In this document: positions 1-21,060 of the stretch, one piece after another
Layout: each line of letters opens with the position of its first letter
How positions within the stretch are numbered: position 1 is the first letter of the stretch
Source: Xiphophorus maculatus
Taxonomy: Eukaryota; Chordata; Actinopteri; Cyprinodontiformes; Poeciliidae
Length of the DNA stretch: 64,000 nucleotides
Direction: 5' to 3'
NCBI RefSeq assembly: GCF_002775205.1
Contig: NC_036458.1
Coordinates: forward strand, 3,068,560 to 3,132,559
Position numbers and translations under genes: made by a program
Notes under the pieces: model-generated
What the model was told of the DNA's origin: nothing
What the model saw: only the letters and a program-made list of their open reading frames with translations
Database searches by the model: none

Positions 1-1078
1 TCAGAACAGCATGAAGATAGTTTAGGATTAAACAGCAAAAGCTCAGCGGATTTTTCTGGGGTTTTTTTTTCTTTTCTTTGTTGCTCTGAGGAGAATAAAA
101 AGAGGAAACAGCCTTTTCTGCTTCCAGCTTCCTGTGCCGACGCTGCAGGAAATAAGCCACAGCTGCACAGGGCTTTTATTTTGTAGAGAGACCAGCAGCC
201 TCTGAACATCAGGCTCTGATTTTCATGCTGCAGCAGATGAAACATCCAGAACATCAACTCTGATCCTGCTGATCAGGAGGTCAAAAGAATCCAACAAAGT
301 CATGTTGACCTGAGCAGCACACATGGTTTGTTTCCTCCAGACTCCAACAGAAAATCAGGATCATTCAGGAAACACACACAGGAACTAAACCTTCAATCTG
401 AGCACGGATGCTGCATTCAAGGACTTGTCTGGGTCAGGATGCGTTCAAGGACGACAGAAAAAAGATGTGCCACAATGTTCCCACGTGGCCAATCAAAGCT
501 ACTGATATTGCAGAAGGCTATTGGCTGACAGAGTCATTTGACATCAGCTCACAAACCAATGAGCAGGTGAGGCTGAATAAAAACACAACAAAGTGTAAAG
601 CAGCAACTTTAACTGCATCATTAAAAACTGATGCAGATCAGAATAGATATTTGAGAAAATCTGAGATTTGTGTTTATATGTAGACATGCAAAAAATGGAG
701 ATTTAAGATCCCGTGAATTACAGTCTACAACAAATAATGCACCAATATATTAGTAATTGATATTGTCTCATCTTTAATTAACTTTATATTCAAATGCTCG
801 AATTAAAAGTAGTTCAAACTTTATTTCAGTCCACACAAATAAACCTCCTGTAGCCATGTTTAATTCCTAACAGGAAGTTGGGTTGTTTTGAAGGATTCTG
901 ATTGGCTGACATAGGTTTTAGCTTAGCATTACACTGCCCCCTACGGGTCTGGAGTGTTTAAATCAATGCTCAGGGTCGATGTGGATGGAAACTTTTGTGA
1001 AACCTGAATCACCAGAAACATGTCTGGAAAATTTAAACCTAAATCAGGCACGAGGTTGAATAAGTGGGTGGGTCTTAC
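1..1078. other. Presumed intron of the arhgap27-like gene; no exon recognised
   Basis: The donor at 1078 means this stretch should be intronic on the minus strand. I see no WW, PH or RhoGAP coding segment in either strand, and no clear repeat apart from AT-rich sequence. Confidence 0.5.
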
Positions 1079-2120
1079 CTGTGAGGAGGGCGGAGCCACA
1101 GCAGGAAGTGAGGACTCAGGTGCTGCTGATGGCGCCTTCTGGAGGCTCAGAGCCTCCAGGTCCAGATTCAGGTCCTGGATGGACTCGTAGATGTGGTGAC
1201 CTCGACACCCCTCCTCTTCCTCACTGCTCTCTGATGTTGTTGCCTCCTCAGCCACCTCCTCTTCTTCTGGCTCCTCTTTCTGTTGCTTGTTGTCATGACG
1301 ACCCTCAGACGTTTTGCTGTGAGGGGGAACCACGGGCACCTCCACAGGGATGGGCTGGTTCTGGTGCTTGCTGGACATCCGCGGGTCCGCCGGACTAAAG
1401 CTGGGAACCCGCGGTTTTCCAGAATCCTGTTGGTCCTCATGGTGCCCCTTGACTTGGGGCTGCTTTTTACTGTCAGCCATGTTTGTAGTCCCAGTGGAAG
1501 ATGTGGTTCCAGTCTCAGCAGAACCAGCAGAGTGGTTTGTATGGACCCTTGGCGATACATGTGCCAGGTCCGTGTCTAGATGTACGCCGAAAGTGGACAT
1601 GCGGTTCTCATTGCGGTGGTGCCGGTTGGAAGTGTCGGGTCTGAGGCGGATCGTCACCTCATCATTTTGCTTGGTTCTGGTTCCTCCAGGCTCCTCCAGA
1701 CTCTTTGGAACCGGGACAGGAACAGGAACAGGAACTGGAGCCACCACAGGATGAGGGACCGGTTCTGGACCGCGTTTGTCAGCAAAGTCCAATAGCGACG
1801 GGAAGTTGGTGGGTAGCTCTTTGACGTACTTGGCCGGGATGTAGAAGATTTTGGAGCTGCTGTCGTTCCGGACGTGCCACCAGTGGTCGTTGGTCTTGGC
1901 CAGCAGGACGTAGCGCTCATTGGGTTTGATGGTGACCAGAACCCCGTTCTGATCTTTGTATTCGTACTCAAACTCCACCAGAACCAGACCAAGACCTGGA
2001 AAGTTAGATTGCAGTTAGGCCTTTTCTCCAAACTTGCTCAGTCAGAACCTCTCAGGTCCGGTTTGCTTCTACATGACTAACACACTCACCTTTGCTCGGC
2101 ACCATGGAGGTCGCTGCCAT
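1079..2120 (-). CDS. arhgap27: ARHGAP27-like Rho GTPase-activating protein, N-terminal part (partial, runs off left edge)
   Basis: Two coding exons are readable on the minus strand. Exon 1 is 2120-2090, starting at an ATG in MAATSMVPSK, and exon 2 is 1995-1079. They join in phase 1 through a GT-AG intron of 94 bp. Exon 2 ends at a CACAG/GTAAG donor, so WW, PH and RhoGAP domains must lie beyond the left edge. About 316 residues are visible. Residues ~14-70 form an SH3 domain of the ARHGAP27/12/9 type, with motifs NERYVLLAKTNDHWWHVRN and FYIPAKYVKEL. A long disordered stretch follows, with a VP dipeptide run (residues ~90-100), a Glu-rich acidic patch, and HIYESIQDLNLDLEAL, a tyrosine motif expected in this family between SH3 and WW. 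The family inactivates Rac/Cdc42-type GTPases and ARHGAP27 has been linked to endocytosis. ARHGAP12 or ARHGAP9 are the alternatives; SH3 wording and 17q21 synteny favour ARHGAP27. Confidence 0.75.
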
Positions 2121-2552
2121 GTTTCCCTCCCTGACTTCCCCAGGCCCCGCCCCCTCAGGTAGACTCTGAAGGTGAGGGGTCAAAGGTTACCGCTGATTCT
2201 CAGCGACCCTAAAAGGAGAAAACATGAAATTAGCGACGACAGATCCAGGAATCCGGAAGCTAAATAAACTGAAAAAAGCTCTAATCATGATTTTGTGAAA
2301 CTGTAAATTATCAACAGAAAACATCTTATTTCCAGATATGTTGGTACTGATCCACTTCTTCACAGATTGTGAGCCATCATCAAACCGGCTCACAATTAGC
2401 ATTAGAGCATTAACATCTCTAATGCTACCTTCACACAGCAAATCGTGATACTCAATTTAAATATTTTAGCTAAAATACGGTTTTTGCATGGTTTTTCTTT
2501 CTAATAATTAAACCCGACTGAAAACAGACTTCAGTTACGACCCCAACGCGAC
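2121..2552. other. Upstream region of the arhgap27-like gene
   Basis: This stretch lies immediately 5' of the arhgap27-like start codon and probably contains its 5' untranslated region and promoter. The part next to the ATG (2121-2160) is GC-rich. I see no defined promoter motif. Confidence 0.35.
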
Positions 2553-2955
2553 CGGCGGACCAAAAATGCGAACTCCGGTCTCTACAAACCTGGGTCTCGG
2601 TTCGGTTGAAGTAAAGTCTGGTGTGGTTCCAATTCATGCGAAGGTCAAGCGGATGAGAGACCGCTCCAAAAGTAGGGCGTGAACTACAGCGCAAGGCATT
2701 TTGGGTAAATACTACCAAAACAAACGCGCTAGTCTACCGGTAGCAGGAGAAATGGCCCGTGGTCGTTAGCCAAAGACAAAAAGGAAATCTTACAACTGCT
2801 AAAATCAAACGCGACTCCGTTTTTGTTTACATTTTGCGAAGAAGGAAGTTGCTCTGAGTGTCTTTTTCTGAGGTGTTTGTGTCGGTTCCTTCAGTGGTGT
2901 AGCGCCCCCACAGGCGAGGAGGGGGACAGGTTTGTTAAAGGTTTGGTACGACGCC
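2553..2955 (+). repeat. Dispersed repeat, copy 1 (family shared with 48945-49490)
   Basis: The sequence aligns by eye along most of its length with 49055-49400. Shared blocks include TTCGGTTGAAGT, TTTTTGTTTAC, GCGAAGAAGGA-like and GCGCCCCCACAGGCGAGGAGG. Both copies face the same way. No coding capacity or clear terminal inverted repeat was recognised, so the family is unassigned. Confidence 0.6.
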
Positions 2956-2989
2956 GTATTGGGCGAATTGTGGACAGAATGGGGAAAAA

Positions 2990-3350
2990 GAGTAAATTAC
3001 TGCCAAAAATAAAAACTTAGAAATTTTCTGGAAAACACGAGGAAATTTTCCAGTTTAAAAAGTCAAAATATTTCTAGAAAAAAAATAGAAATGTTTTGAG
3101 ATTAGTCTCAGAAATATTCTAGAAAAAATTCGTGGACATTTCTGAGTTTGAAATGTTGAATATTTGCTAAAATAAAAAAATATAGAAAACTCAGACATTT
3201 TAAAGGAAAACATGGACGTTTTAAATGTTTGAGTTTTAAAACTTGAGATTATTCTCCAATTTTTTTCTAGCAATTTTTTAACTTTTCAATGTCAGAAATT
3301 TCCTCCTTTTTTTTCTAGAAAATTTCAAAAATCCAAACAATTTTTAACTG
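2990..3350. repeat. Degenerate AT-rich simple-sequence tract (TTTCTAGAAAAA / GAAATTTTC type)
   Basis: The tract is built from short recurring words such as TTTCTAGAAAA and AATTTCTGAGTTT. Similar tracts occur at 39650-39800 and 40740-41340. No gene is seen. Confidence 0.5.
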
Positions 3351-6300
3351 TTCGTAGCAATCAAACCAATTCTACCCGGTGTAAAAACGCCCTCAGATTT
3401 ACATCTAATAAGCTGTAAGATGAGTTTACGTTTAGAATGCTATATCACGAGTTCTGGTCAGTTCTATATGTTTTTATTTTCAATTTTAGTGTCTTCTCTT
3501 GGTTCCGAGACATTCTGGACCCACAGTTTATTATGGCTCACTCCTTGAGGACCTCCTGATTCAGAACTCATAAAGACTGAACCAGAACGTCTAAAACAAA
3601 CAGCAGATCCCAGAACAGTACAGCTGATGATTGTTTTGCTCAGGATTCCTTGAGGAACAGCAGCTGCACACAGAACAAGTCATGAATGACAGCAACAAGC
3701 CGTTCTTCATGTCAGAACCCGTCTGAACACGCTAACCTCCTCCTGACTTCAGAAACACGCAGCTCAGCCGAGACTCGCCTCCAGGTGGCAGTTCTGGTTC
3801 TCAGGCTCTCTTTGGACCATGATTGGAGAATAAGATTAAACTATTTAGTTGACATTAGCATCTTTCATAATTTCTTTATTTCATGGTTCCTGGGTTGTTG
3901 TTTTTGGGGGTTTTTTTTACACTTTTTAGTATTTATTTTGTTTTGTACAGCAATTTGTGACTTTTATCCTACAAACTTGTGCCTAACGGCTAATCTAATG
4001 CTAACAGAACGCCGAGTTAAAAACCCAGCTGCTGTTTTGTCTCCGACAGATTTTCCTGATTTCTCCACATTCCTTCAGGTCTTGGACAAAGGTTGGACCT
4101 CTGAAGGAACCGGAACAGCTGCAGCAGCTGATCGTGATGACAACTTTTGGCCTGGATCCTAATAGAAAGCGAGAAGCCCCATCTCCAGCACTGGAATGCT
4201 CCTCTCTGAGTTTTCCTGCCCGGCTGCCTCCGAGCCAGGCACTCTGTCTCACAGAACAATGACAGGTGGCTGATTCCACGCCAGCTTTATTTACTAAGGG
4301 AAGTCCTGCTCTTCCTGTCAGCTCTAAGCCCCGCCTACATTGCTATGTGGACACCACCCCTTGATGACATCACGTTGTGCGTTTCCTGTCTTTGTGGAGG
4401 AACAATAGTCCGACCAGAAGATTCAGACTGCAAAGAGACTGAAATCTGATTCAAATGTGATCAAAATGTGAGATCTGGTAGATTTTAATGACCTGTAATC
4501 TAAAGGGGCCCAAGACACTGGAGGGGCCCCAAGACTAACGTGAAGTCAAAACAACACTGAAGTAGAGTCCTATTGTTAGGTTGGACAGCAGGTCACAGGA
4601 TTCAGAGGCCACTGATCGATCGATCCAACCAACCATCCATCCATCCATCCATCCATCCATCCATCCATCCATCCATCCATCCATCCATCCAATCTGACCA
4701 TCCTGGATCACCAGTTGAACTGAAATTGACCAGAACCTTCTGAAGAATCTGGACCCAGATCTGATCTGCTTCAGGTGTGTTTGAGACTCCATGTTGGAAT
4801 GCAGCCACCTCTCACTCCGTTCTCTCACTCACTGTTTGTCTGCATGACTCAGCGCCTCCCTTCAGCCGTGTAACTCACACACACACACATAACCCCCACA
4901 CCGCTCTGTGCAAGCAGAAAATAAACAAAGCTGTCAATCATCAGACCAAGGTCGAGGTTTGTGGCCGGAACATCAACCAATCAGAGCAAAACAAACATTC
5001 CTGCAGAGGATCGTCTCCTACAACATGGTGGGATCCACGATGACGGTGTGTCATGTGACATCACAGACCCAGCAGCCAATCAGAGCAGAGCACATCTGTA
5101 GGAAACCCAACCTTTACCCTGTGGGTGCGTGTGGGTGTGGTCACGCTCAGCACAGAAATAACCGGGTTGAGCTCATAAATCCTTCAGCCGAGTCTTCCTT
5201 CACAACACTGGAAAACAAACAGGAATGTTGAGAAAGTCCGACCACACGGAGTCGACATGACACCAAGTTACACGTTTACTATCCGACACATGATCAGCTC
5301 AGAGACAGAAAGATGAGACGACTCTGGGAGTCTCTGAGCAGAGCAGTTCAGGTGTCAGATTCACCTGTTCGGTTCAAAATCTGCTCAGAAATGTTGTATA
5401 TTTCTGTTGTTGATGAAGTTATTCTCTAGAACTTGGAAACTTCCAGCACATCTATCTTCAAGATGGTTCCTCCAGTTTTCAGGGCCTCAAGTGTCCTCCG
5501 TTTTTCATTTCCTGATTTCTTCGATCCCTCTAGGCCTTTTAAGCATAAATATCGGTCAAACCTGTTCTGGGTTATGACAAACACCTTAACAAATTACTCA
5601 AAAAAAACCTATTGGAGATCTTCATACTTTCTTCTCAGATTTTTCCAACCTAAAACACCTTCAGACTCCTGTTAAGTTCCCTTTGAAAGACCCTATCTTT
5701 TAGAAAACTCTTTCAATGTACATAAACAGAATCAGACCTCCTAGATCTCACAGAAAAGCACTGAGACTAATGTAGAATCTCCACATACCTGCTGAAGTAC
5801 TTGAAATGATTCAAAAACTAATCCCTAAGGTCAACAAGACCTACTCATGTATCCAAAACTCCAGAAGAAGCCAAGAAGCTCAGTCAAAACTACAACCCGT
5901 TCCTGAATCGTTCAACCGTTGGGTCAGATGTCAATCATCAAGATGAACCCTGTTGAATATTGTCTGCAAAGTCTCATCTTTGTAACCTCCTTTTGATCCT
6001 CCACATCAATCAAAAGACCACCATCATCTTTGTAGACCACCCCAAGACCATGGTTCTGAAACCAGAGTAGGTAAGCTGTCAGAAGAACATTAGATGTCTC
6101 CAAAACAACCAGAACCATTTCCTCACAAACACCCAGAACGGAACCCAAGACCACTTACATCTCCATGAGATTTTTGTTATTTTTAAAGATTCCACAAACT
6201 TTATGAAGACTTTCACCCTTACCACATTTAGAAGAGTGCTTCCTGTTGGTCAAAGTCCAAGGCTAATAAAGCAACCAGTTACCATGACAACTGTAGTTAA

Positions 6301-7137
6301 CTAACTAATCTGCCCTTGTTACACCAGAGCAGAGATGGGTCCAACCAGAGAAGTTCTTAAGTTTCTAAGGACTCTGGGGAAGTTCTAGCATCTCTGAAGG
6401 AAAGACACTGTGACTAGAGTTAGCTCTTCAACAACTCCTCACATTACGTTTTGTTGAAAGGTTGAAGAACAGACGACAACGCCTTTTTCTTATGCACAAA
6501 CATTGCTAACTTTTACATCAGGGTTTCTTCTGAGGTTTGAATGTGGATAAAAGTTGAGGTATGAGGTGAAGAATGATTATTTATACAAATGTTTCTGGGT
6601 TAAAAAAGGACAGTGACTGAGATGCTTGTCCACTGGTTGAAATGTTGGTTAGTACAGGCGATTGTTCTGAGGTTGGACAACTACATGTTCTCATCTACCG
6701 CTGCACGAATGAACAATAACCTTGAAAACCTTCTGGCACCTTCATAATCTGATCCGGATTACAGATTAATCTTGGGTGTCCTGCAGTCTGGAATCCATCA
6801 GGGATGTTCTCGGTCTTTGGGACTCCTAAAGTTGTTTTCCATGAATCGGTACAATCCCACCTTGAAGAAGGTGATCTGACTATGAACCAGTTTTTTCAGT
6901 TTCTATCTCCAAGGCAAATTCTCCAGACCACAAAAACTGCTCCTGTACAAGCAACACCTCGTTACCGGGTCAGAACAACGTCAGGAACTCAGGGCGGGTC
7001 CAGCAGAACAGCCAAATCTGCACCCAACATCCGATCGTTTCAACTCTCCATTAAATCGGTTTTGGTAAGACGCCTGAAGCTGAGTAGAAAAATTTATCAT
7101 CTTCCAATCTGAAAGTTGTTGATTCAGTTATGACTCT
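3351..7137. other. Intergenic, no gene recognised
   Basis: The open frames here are short and overlapping, with no recognisable domain. Only the ATCC microsatellite at 4633-4690 stands out. Confidence 0.5.
4633..4690. repeat. (ATCC)n microsatellite
   Basis: About 14 uninterrupted CCAT/ATCC tetranucleotides. The DGWM-type open frames across it on the minus strand are by-products of the repeat. Confidence 0.95.
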
Positions 7138-7212
7138 CTCAGCCACTGCTGAGAGAGCAGTGGCTGAGCAGTGGGCAACATGATGCACATGTTGCCCACT
7201 AACATGTGCATC
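7138..7212. repeat. Cluster of three overlapping perfect inverted repeats
   Basis: Stem 1 pairs 7138-7150 with 7156-7168 (13 bp, 5-base loop). Stem 2 pairs 7170-7182 with 7188-7200 (13 bp, 5-base loop). Stem 3 pairs 7182-7193 with 7201-7212 (12 bp, 7-base loop). Stems 2 and 3 share bases and cannot form together. All are perfect matches. Confidence 0.9.
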
Positions 7213-7599
7213 ATTGAGCAACCAGAATGGAAAAACTCAGTTTTAACTACAGCTGTCAAAACAGAACCAGTACAGTCTCTCTTTCCCTCAACAGTAAGAG
7301 GGACACTCTCACCAAGACTGTTTGGAAAACCCAGAATCTTCAGATCCAAGCCAGCAAATTCTACAAATATTCCAGATTTCACTGCAAAATACAGTTTTCC
7401 CATTTTCATGGATGTTTTTTGTGCTCTAGAAATCTGGATCTTAAGGCCCTGAGACACCAGTTCGCAAGACGTCGGTTGGATTGTGTCTCTCTGCTGTGGT
7501 TGCCTATGGATATCTGAACACACCACAGGGAGGGGAGGATCAGACCAGAACCAGAACACAACTGGATCCACCAGCAAAACCTGGTTGGACCTGTTATTA

Positions 7600-8222
7600 T
7601 ATTGCAAAAGCAAAACATCTTGCCAAGTAATTTTTGTATACTTTCTAGTACAAATATCTTAGTACACTGGAAATAAGACAGAAATCACTTATAAGTAACT
7701 TTTCATCACAATATAGGAGCTTGTTTTAAGTAAATAAGTGCTTAAAATTTATTTAAAAAGTACTAGTTTGGGGGCGTGCCGTGGTGGCGTAGCGGTTAGC
7801 GCGACCCGTATTTGGAGGCCTTGAGTCCTCGACGCGGCCGTCGCGGGTTCGACTCCCGGACCCGACGACATTTGCCGCATTTCTTCCCCCCTCTCCTTCC
7901 CCGTTTCCTGTCAGCCTGCTGTCATATAAGTGACACTAGAGCCCACAAAAAGACCCCCTGGAGGGGTAAAAAAAAACAGTACTAGTTCTATTGGCAGATT
8001 ATTTCACTTATAAGAAGAAAAATTTCCCAATGTTATAAGTGAAATAGTCAGTCAGTGGAACTAGTACTTTTTCATCAATATAATTTTTTTTTAACAAACA
8101 ACAAGGTCCTATACTCATTGAAAAGTTACTTGTAAGCTAGTTTTGTCTTACTTCAGGGTTACTGAAATATCTACATGAGAAACTAGATAGAAACACTTGG
8201 TTTGTTTTGTGTTTTTGCAGTG
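7600..8222. mobile_element. Palindromic MITE (CACTGCAAAAAC family), copy interrupted by a SINE
   Basis: The left end near 7601 (TTGCAAAAG, degenerate) and the right end at 8222 (GTTTTTGCAGTG) are inverted relatives. The two halves are near reverse complements, with shared words CTTGTTTTAAGT and ACTAGTACTTTTTCATCA. The copy is interrupted by a SINE at 7769-7977. Other members lie at 15907, 21837, 24854, 28263 and 37573. There is no coding capacity, so it is presumably mobilised in trans. Confidence 0.8.
7769..7977 (+). mobile_element. tRNA-derived SINE with intact target-site duplication
   Basis: The head carries RNA polymerase III promoter boxes: an A box TGGCGTAGCGG at 7785-7795 and a B box GGTTCGACTCC at 7846-7856. 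A short tRNA-unrelated body follows and ends in an A-run at about 7968-7976. The insertion is flanked by a perfect 10 bp duplication AGTACTAGTT (7759-7768 and 7978-7987). The duplicated bases belong to the surrounding MITE, so the SINE inserted later. Confidence 0.9.
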
Positions 8223-9950
8223 TAAAGACAGTTAGAGCTCTACTGGACCAAGAAGAACCAGCTGTGGTGGAGGTTCCCTGTGACCGGATCAGATGGGCAC
8301 CAGAGGACTCAGAAATATTGACCTGAACCACTCTGAAACAACTTCCACTCCTGGTTCTGAAACATTCGTGAGGTCCAGTCAGTGGAAATGTGGAAAAATT
8401 AATGAAGACTGACTCATTAGAGAGAAAAGTGAGACATTATGGTCTCAAGCTGAGTTCTACAGGAACTCGGCTTGAGAACCTGGAGCCACATTTCCAGCAG
8501 AACTTTCTTGTTTCATGTTCTGCTGGGTTCAGTGTTTGCGGCATAGGAACAGAGAAATGTGCTTGGACCGGTTCCTCTCCTGAACCGTCGCCGTGTCCCA
8601 TATGAACCCAGAGGTAAACAACACCTGACAGCAGAAAACGCATGAAACCTTCCTGATCTCTGGGTCCAGCATTGTACCGGCGAACCCGGGGATTTCTCCT
8701 GGAAGCTGAAACGAGTTCAGGCTCAGCGTTGGTCTGAAATCAGAACAGGGTGGGTTTTCTTTCAGCTGAACACACCCGGCCACAGAAACCAGCCAACAAC
8801 ACACACAGACAGAACCAGCCTTGAAACTCAGCAGCAGAGTCTCTGTTAACCGGGCCACAGAACAGAACTTCACGGTCAGGTTTACTCCAGAAGAACCTCA
8901 TTTTACTTATTTCACGTGGGGGAAAAACAACAACTTCTTAATAGCATTTCAGGTGCCATTTCAGCCTAGAATCATCCTATAATACATTCCTATTGAATCC
9001 AGAGGGAGAGAGATGGTTTTACCTGCATAAGAAGTTAGATCCAAACATCCTGATCCAGTTTTTCTCTGATTCTGAATCTTTCAAACAGGTTCCTGTCTGT
9101 GAGGCTCCACCTCTGGCCGACCTGCCAGCCCCAGCATGTCCTCCTCCTCTTCCTCCTCCTCCTAATCCTTGACTTGACATCCTGTTCTTCAGAGGAATCC
9201 ACACATGGAGCTGGAGTTCAGCCTGAGTTCAACAGCACCATCTTCTGGCTGGCAGTAGGTGGTGCACCTTCTTTAAAACCAGGCCCATTCAGTGAGTGTT
9301 TGCTCTACAAACAGGGCCTGTTGTGCCAGAATGTATTGATAAACCCAATAACACACTGTTAAAATATTAATAAATAGCTGTGTGTGCTTTCGATAAATAC
9401 TTCTTAAAATGCAGTAATATAACATCTTCTCACATTGATCGATCCCTCCAGGATTTTTAGACTGTTTTGGTGATTTATTGCATACAAAATCACTGATTTT
9501 ATGGTTCAAATTTAGAAATACCTGCAAGAAATGTGATATTTACGTTTCTGTACGACAATGGAGTGTTAAGAAAAAAAATTAAATTAAAGTAAGAACATTA
9601 CTGCAAGAATAAAGTCGTAGTATTCAGAGAATAAAGTTGAAATATTAGGAGAATTACAGTTTTTTGATAACTAGACCAAAAATGGTTAAGAATAAACAAA
9701 TAAAATTAGGAATGTTGAGCATCTTGTTAGCAAATGACTATTTCGAAGAAACAACCACTCAGACACACCAAATTTTGATAATTAAATGGAGGCTTTGCTC
9801 TCATTAAAATGACATTTTCTAGCAATTTTACGACTTTCTTCTGGTAATATAGCATCTTTATTCTACTGATATTATAAATTCATTCTCATAATATTCTAAT
9901 TTTATTCTCGTAATTTTTTTCTCTCTTTGTCTGGCCCTATTACTCCCTCG
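8223..9950. other. Intergenic upstream of mbtd1, no gene recognised
   Basis: Open frames are short and carry no recognisable domain. The part from 9590 to 9920 is AT-rich, with repeated AGAATAAAGTC / GATTTTATTCTCG-type words common in fish non-coding DNA. Confidence 0.5.
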
Positions 9951-9959
9951 TATGGTTTT

Positions 9960-10210
9960 CTGCAGCCGCAGCAGAAAGCTGTGGAGCTGTTTTGTTGTTG
10001 CGCTTCTGAATCTGTCCAGCAGGGGGCGGTGGACGCATCGCCGCCTTATCTGAACTCCACACACGAAGCGGAGCCAGCAGCCAATCAGCGTTCAGCATTC
10101 AGCCTCAGCGCTGTGCTAATTGTGTTGTTATGTCTGCCGCTAGGTTTTAACCTGCCTTCCTGCGGGCTGAGGCGATCCAGACAGCGGCCTCCTGTGCGGG
10201 ATCCGGCCCC
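9960..10210 (+). promoter_or_regulatory. Probable mbtd1 promoter / 5' UTR (CpG-richer segment)
   Basis: GC and CpG content rises just upstream of the mbtd1 start codon (for example GGGGGCGGTGGACGCATCG at about 10022-10040) after AT-rich sequence. No TATA box was seen. The assignment rests on position and composition only. Confidence 0.4.
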
Positions 10211-18976
<8,766 letters not shown>

Positions 18977-19489
18977 ACTTTGCATCTTTACCATCGAACC
19001 ATTTACTGTGATGAACTATTAACTGCCGCCTGCTTCACCTCATTGGTTTCCTTCCACAAACCCTCCGACTTTTTATTCTTCTGAACCAAAACGTCCTGAG
19101 AAAGAAGAAAATTTAAGCTGATTGACATGATGCATTCGGGTGCTGTCAGGACAATGCGTGAATCTCGTGAAGTGTTATTTAAAACTTTTTTTTGCCTTTG
19201 ATATTTCCAACAGGAGAGAAAATTTGAAGGGTATCCTGGAAATTACATCTTTCTTTCCATAACTTTAAATTTTGATAACTGGATTTACTTTTTGTAGCTG
19301 ATATTTCACATGAACTACACTTTAATATGAGGCGACTTTTTAACCTGGTAGGAAGAGGACAGCTCAATTATAACAGGTACTCTGACTGAAAGAGACTTTA
19401 TAATACTAATGAGTTTTCAGTAGCCATTAGCTCATTTTGTATTTGTCACCTCTAAGCTGTGAGGAGATATGATGTAAGTTTTAGAAAAT
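18977..19489. other. Region 3' of mbtd1, probably 3' UTR
   Basis: The sequence directly follows the mbtd1 stop codon and contains no recognisable gene. I could not fix a polyadenylation site. Confidence 0.35.
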
Positions 19490-20232
19490 AACCCCCTTAG
19501 TAACAGAAAGATAACCTCCATATTTCAGAAAAGTACCCCAAAAAGGGGACGTTGCATCTGCCTTACAGGAAGGTCACTTCAAAGTTACAGGAAGGTAACC
19601 ACTAAGGCTCAGAAGGTAACATTTAAGTTACAGAAAAGTAGCCTTGAAGTTACAAAGTAACTTTTAAATTAGAAGTAGGTAACCTCAAAGTTACAGGAAG
19701 GTAACCTCTAAGGTTCAAGAAGCTAACTTTTAAGTTATCAGAGAGGAACTTCTTAGTTACGTTAATGTAACCTGTAAGGTACTGAACAATAGCATCAAAG
19801 GTTCAAAAAGTAACACTGAAGTTACATAAAAGTAACTTTTAAATTAGAGGAAGGTGACGTTTAAGGTTCAGAAGGTAACTTCTAAGTTACAGAAGAGTAG
19901 CATTGACGTTACAAGACGGTAACCGTTAAGGTTCAGGAAAGTAGGATTTATGTTACAAAGTAACTTTTAAATTAGAAGTAGGTAACCTCAAAGTTACAGG
20001 AAGGTAACCTCTAAGGTTCAAGAAGCTAACTTTTAAGTTATCAGAGGGGAACTTCTTAGTTACATTAATGTAACCTGTAAGGTACTGAACGATAGCCTCA
20101 AAGGTTCAAAAAGTAACACTGAAGTTACAGAAAAGTAACTTTTAAATTAGAAGAAGGTAACGTCTAAGTTACAGGAAGATTAAATTCAAGTTATGGGACG
20201 GTAACCTCTATGTTGCAGAAAAGTAGCCTCTT
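19490..20232. repeat. GTTAC/GTAAC-rich minisatellite with ~303 bp internal duplication
   Basis: The tract is built of ~20 bp degenerate units alternating AAGTTACAGGAAGGTAAC and CTCTAAGGTTCAGAAG. A block around 19652-19855 recurs almost unchanged ~303 bp later, around 19955-20158, with only scattered substitutions. No coding function is seen. Confidence 0.85.
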
Positions 20233-21060
20233 AAATTTGAAAAAAAAAGTATCATATGAAAAGCAGATATATTAACTACGGTTAGAAAATATTTAATAAG
20301 TTTTATGAGATTCTTTTCTCTTTAAATTTCTAAAACAAAAGTGAAAATTAAATATGCAAAAAATAGAAGAAAATGTTGACATAAAGCAAATTTATCTTTA
20401 AAGTTGGAACCTTAAAAATATCAACAATCTCCTGAAATTCTTCGGATACCTCAGAAACCAGAATTTAAATAAGCTGCAGAACAAAATGGTTTAATTTGAT
20501 TAAACAGTTTTTAACAAAAATATATTTGATTTAAGAAGAAATACTTTATTCTAACAGTTTAACAAATTAACATTTTATTACCTGTTCGGTCCGTGTGGCG
20601 TCCATGATATAAAACATTATAAATGTAAAGTTTGATGTGTTTTTGATGGTCAGTGAAGGAAGTTTCTGTTTTCATTCATGCAGAAGATGAACTCAAAGTT
20701 CAAAAGTTGAATTCTGCGTCTGTAACGTTAAACGTCGCATTTTCTAGAAGAAAATAAATCTATTGCATTTCATGAAGCTCTGAAGGTTTTATAGATTGAA
20801 TTAAACTGATTTTATGAGACATTTATTTTTACATTCTAGTAAAAAATGTCAGAATTTGGGCCTAAAATTTAAATTAAATGTAAAAATGGAAGCCAGTTTC
20901 TCCAAAGGAAAACTTACATTTGTTTTGGTCAGTAATATTTTTATGTTGTTCCTTTTTTTGTCAGAGAAAAAAAAGAGAAATAAAAAGAATGCAGGGAACT
21001 GGATTTATTCATTATTCTAGTTTACATTTACTCATTTTTATTTAGCAAATCCAAATGTTA
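20233..21060. other. AT-rich intergenic sequence, no gene recognised
   Basis: Only short, low-complexity open frames occur, with no recognisable domain or RNA. Confidence 0.5.

Noticed and set aside
1081..1754. Plus-strand open frames opposite the arhgap27-like exon
   Set aside because: They are antisense shadows of a GC-rich coding exon with no domain of their own.
7785..7856. A functional tRNA gene suggested by A and B boxes
   Set aside because: The sequence continues into a SINE body with an A-rich tail and target-site duplications, and no clean cloverleaf with an anticodon arm is evident.
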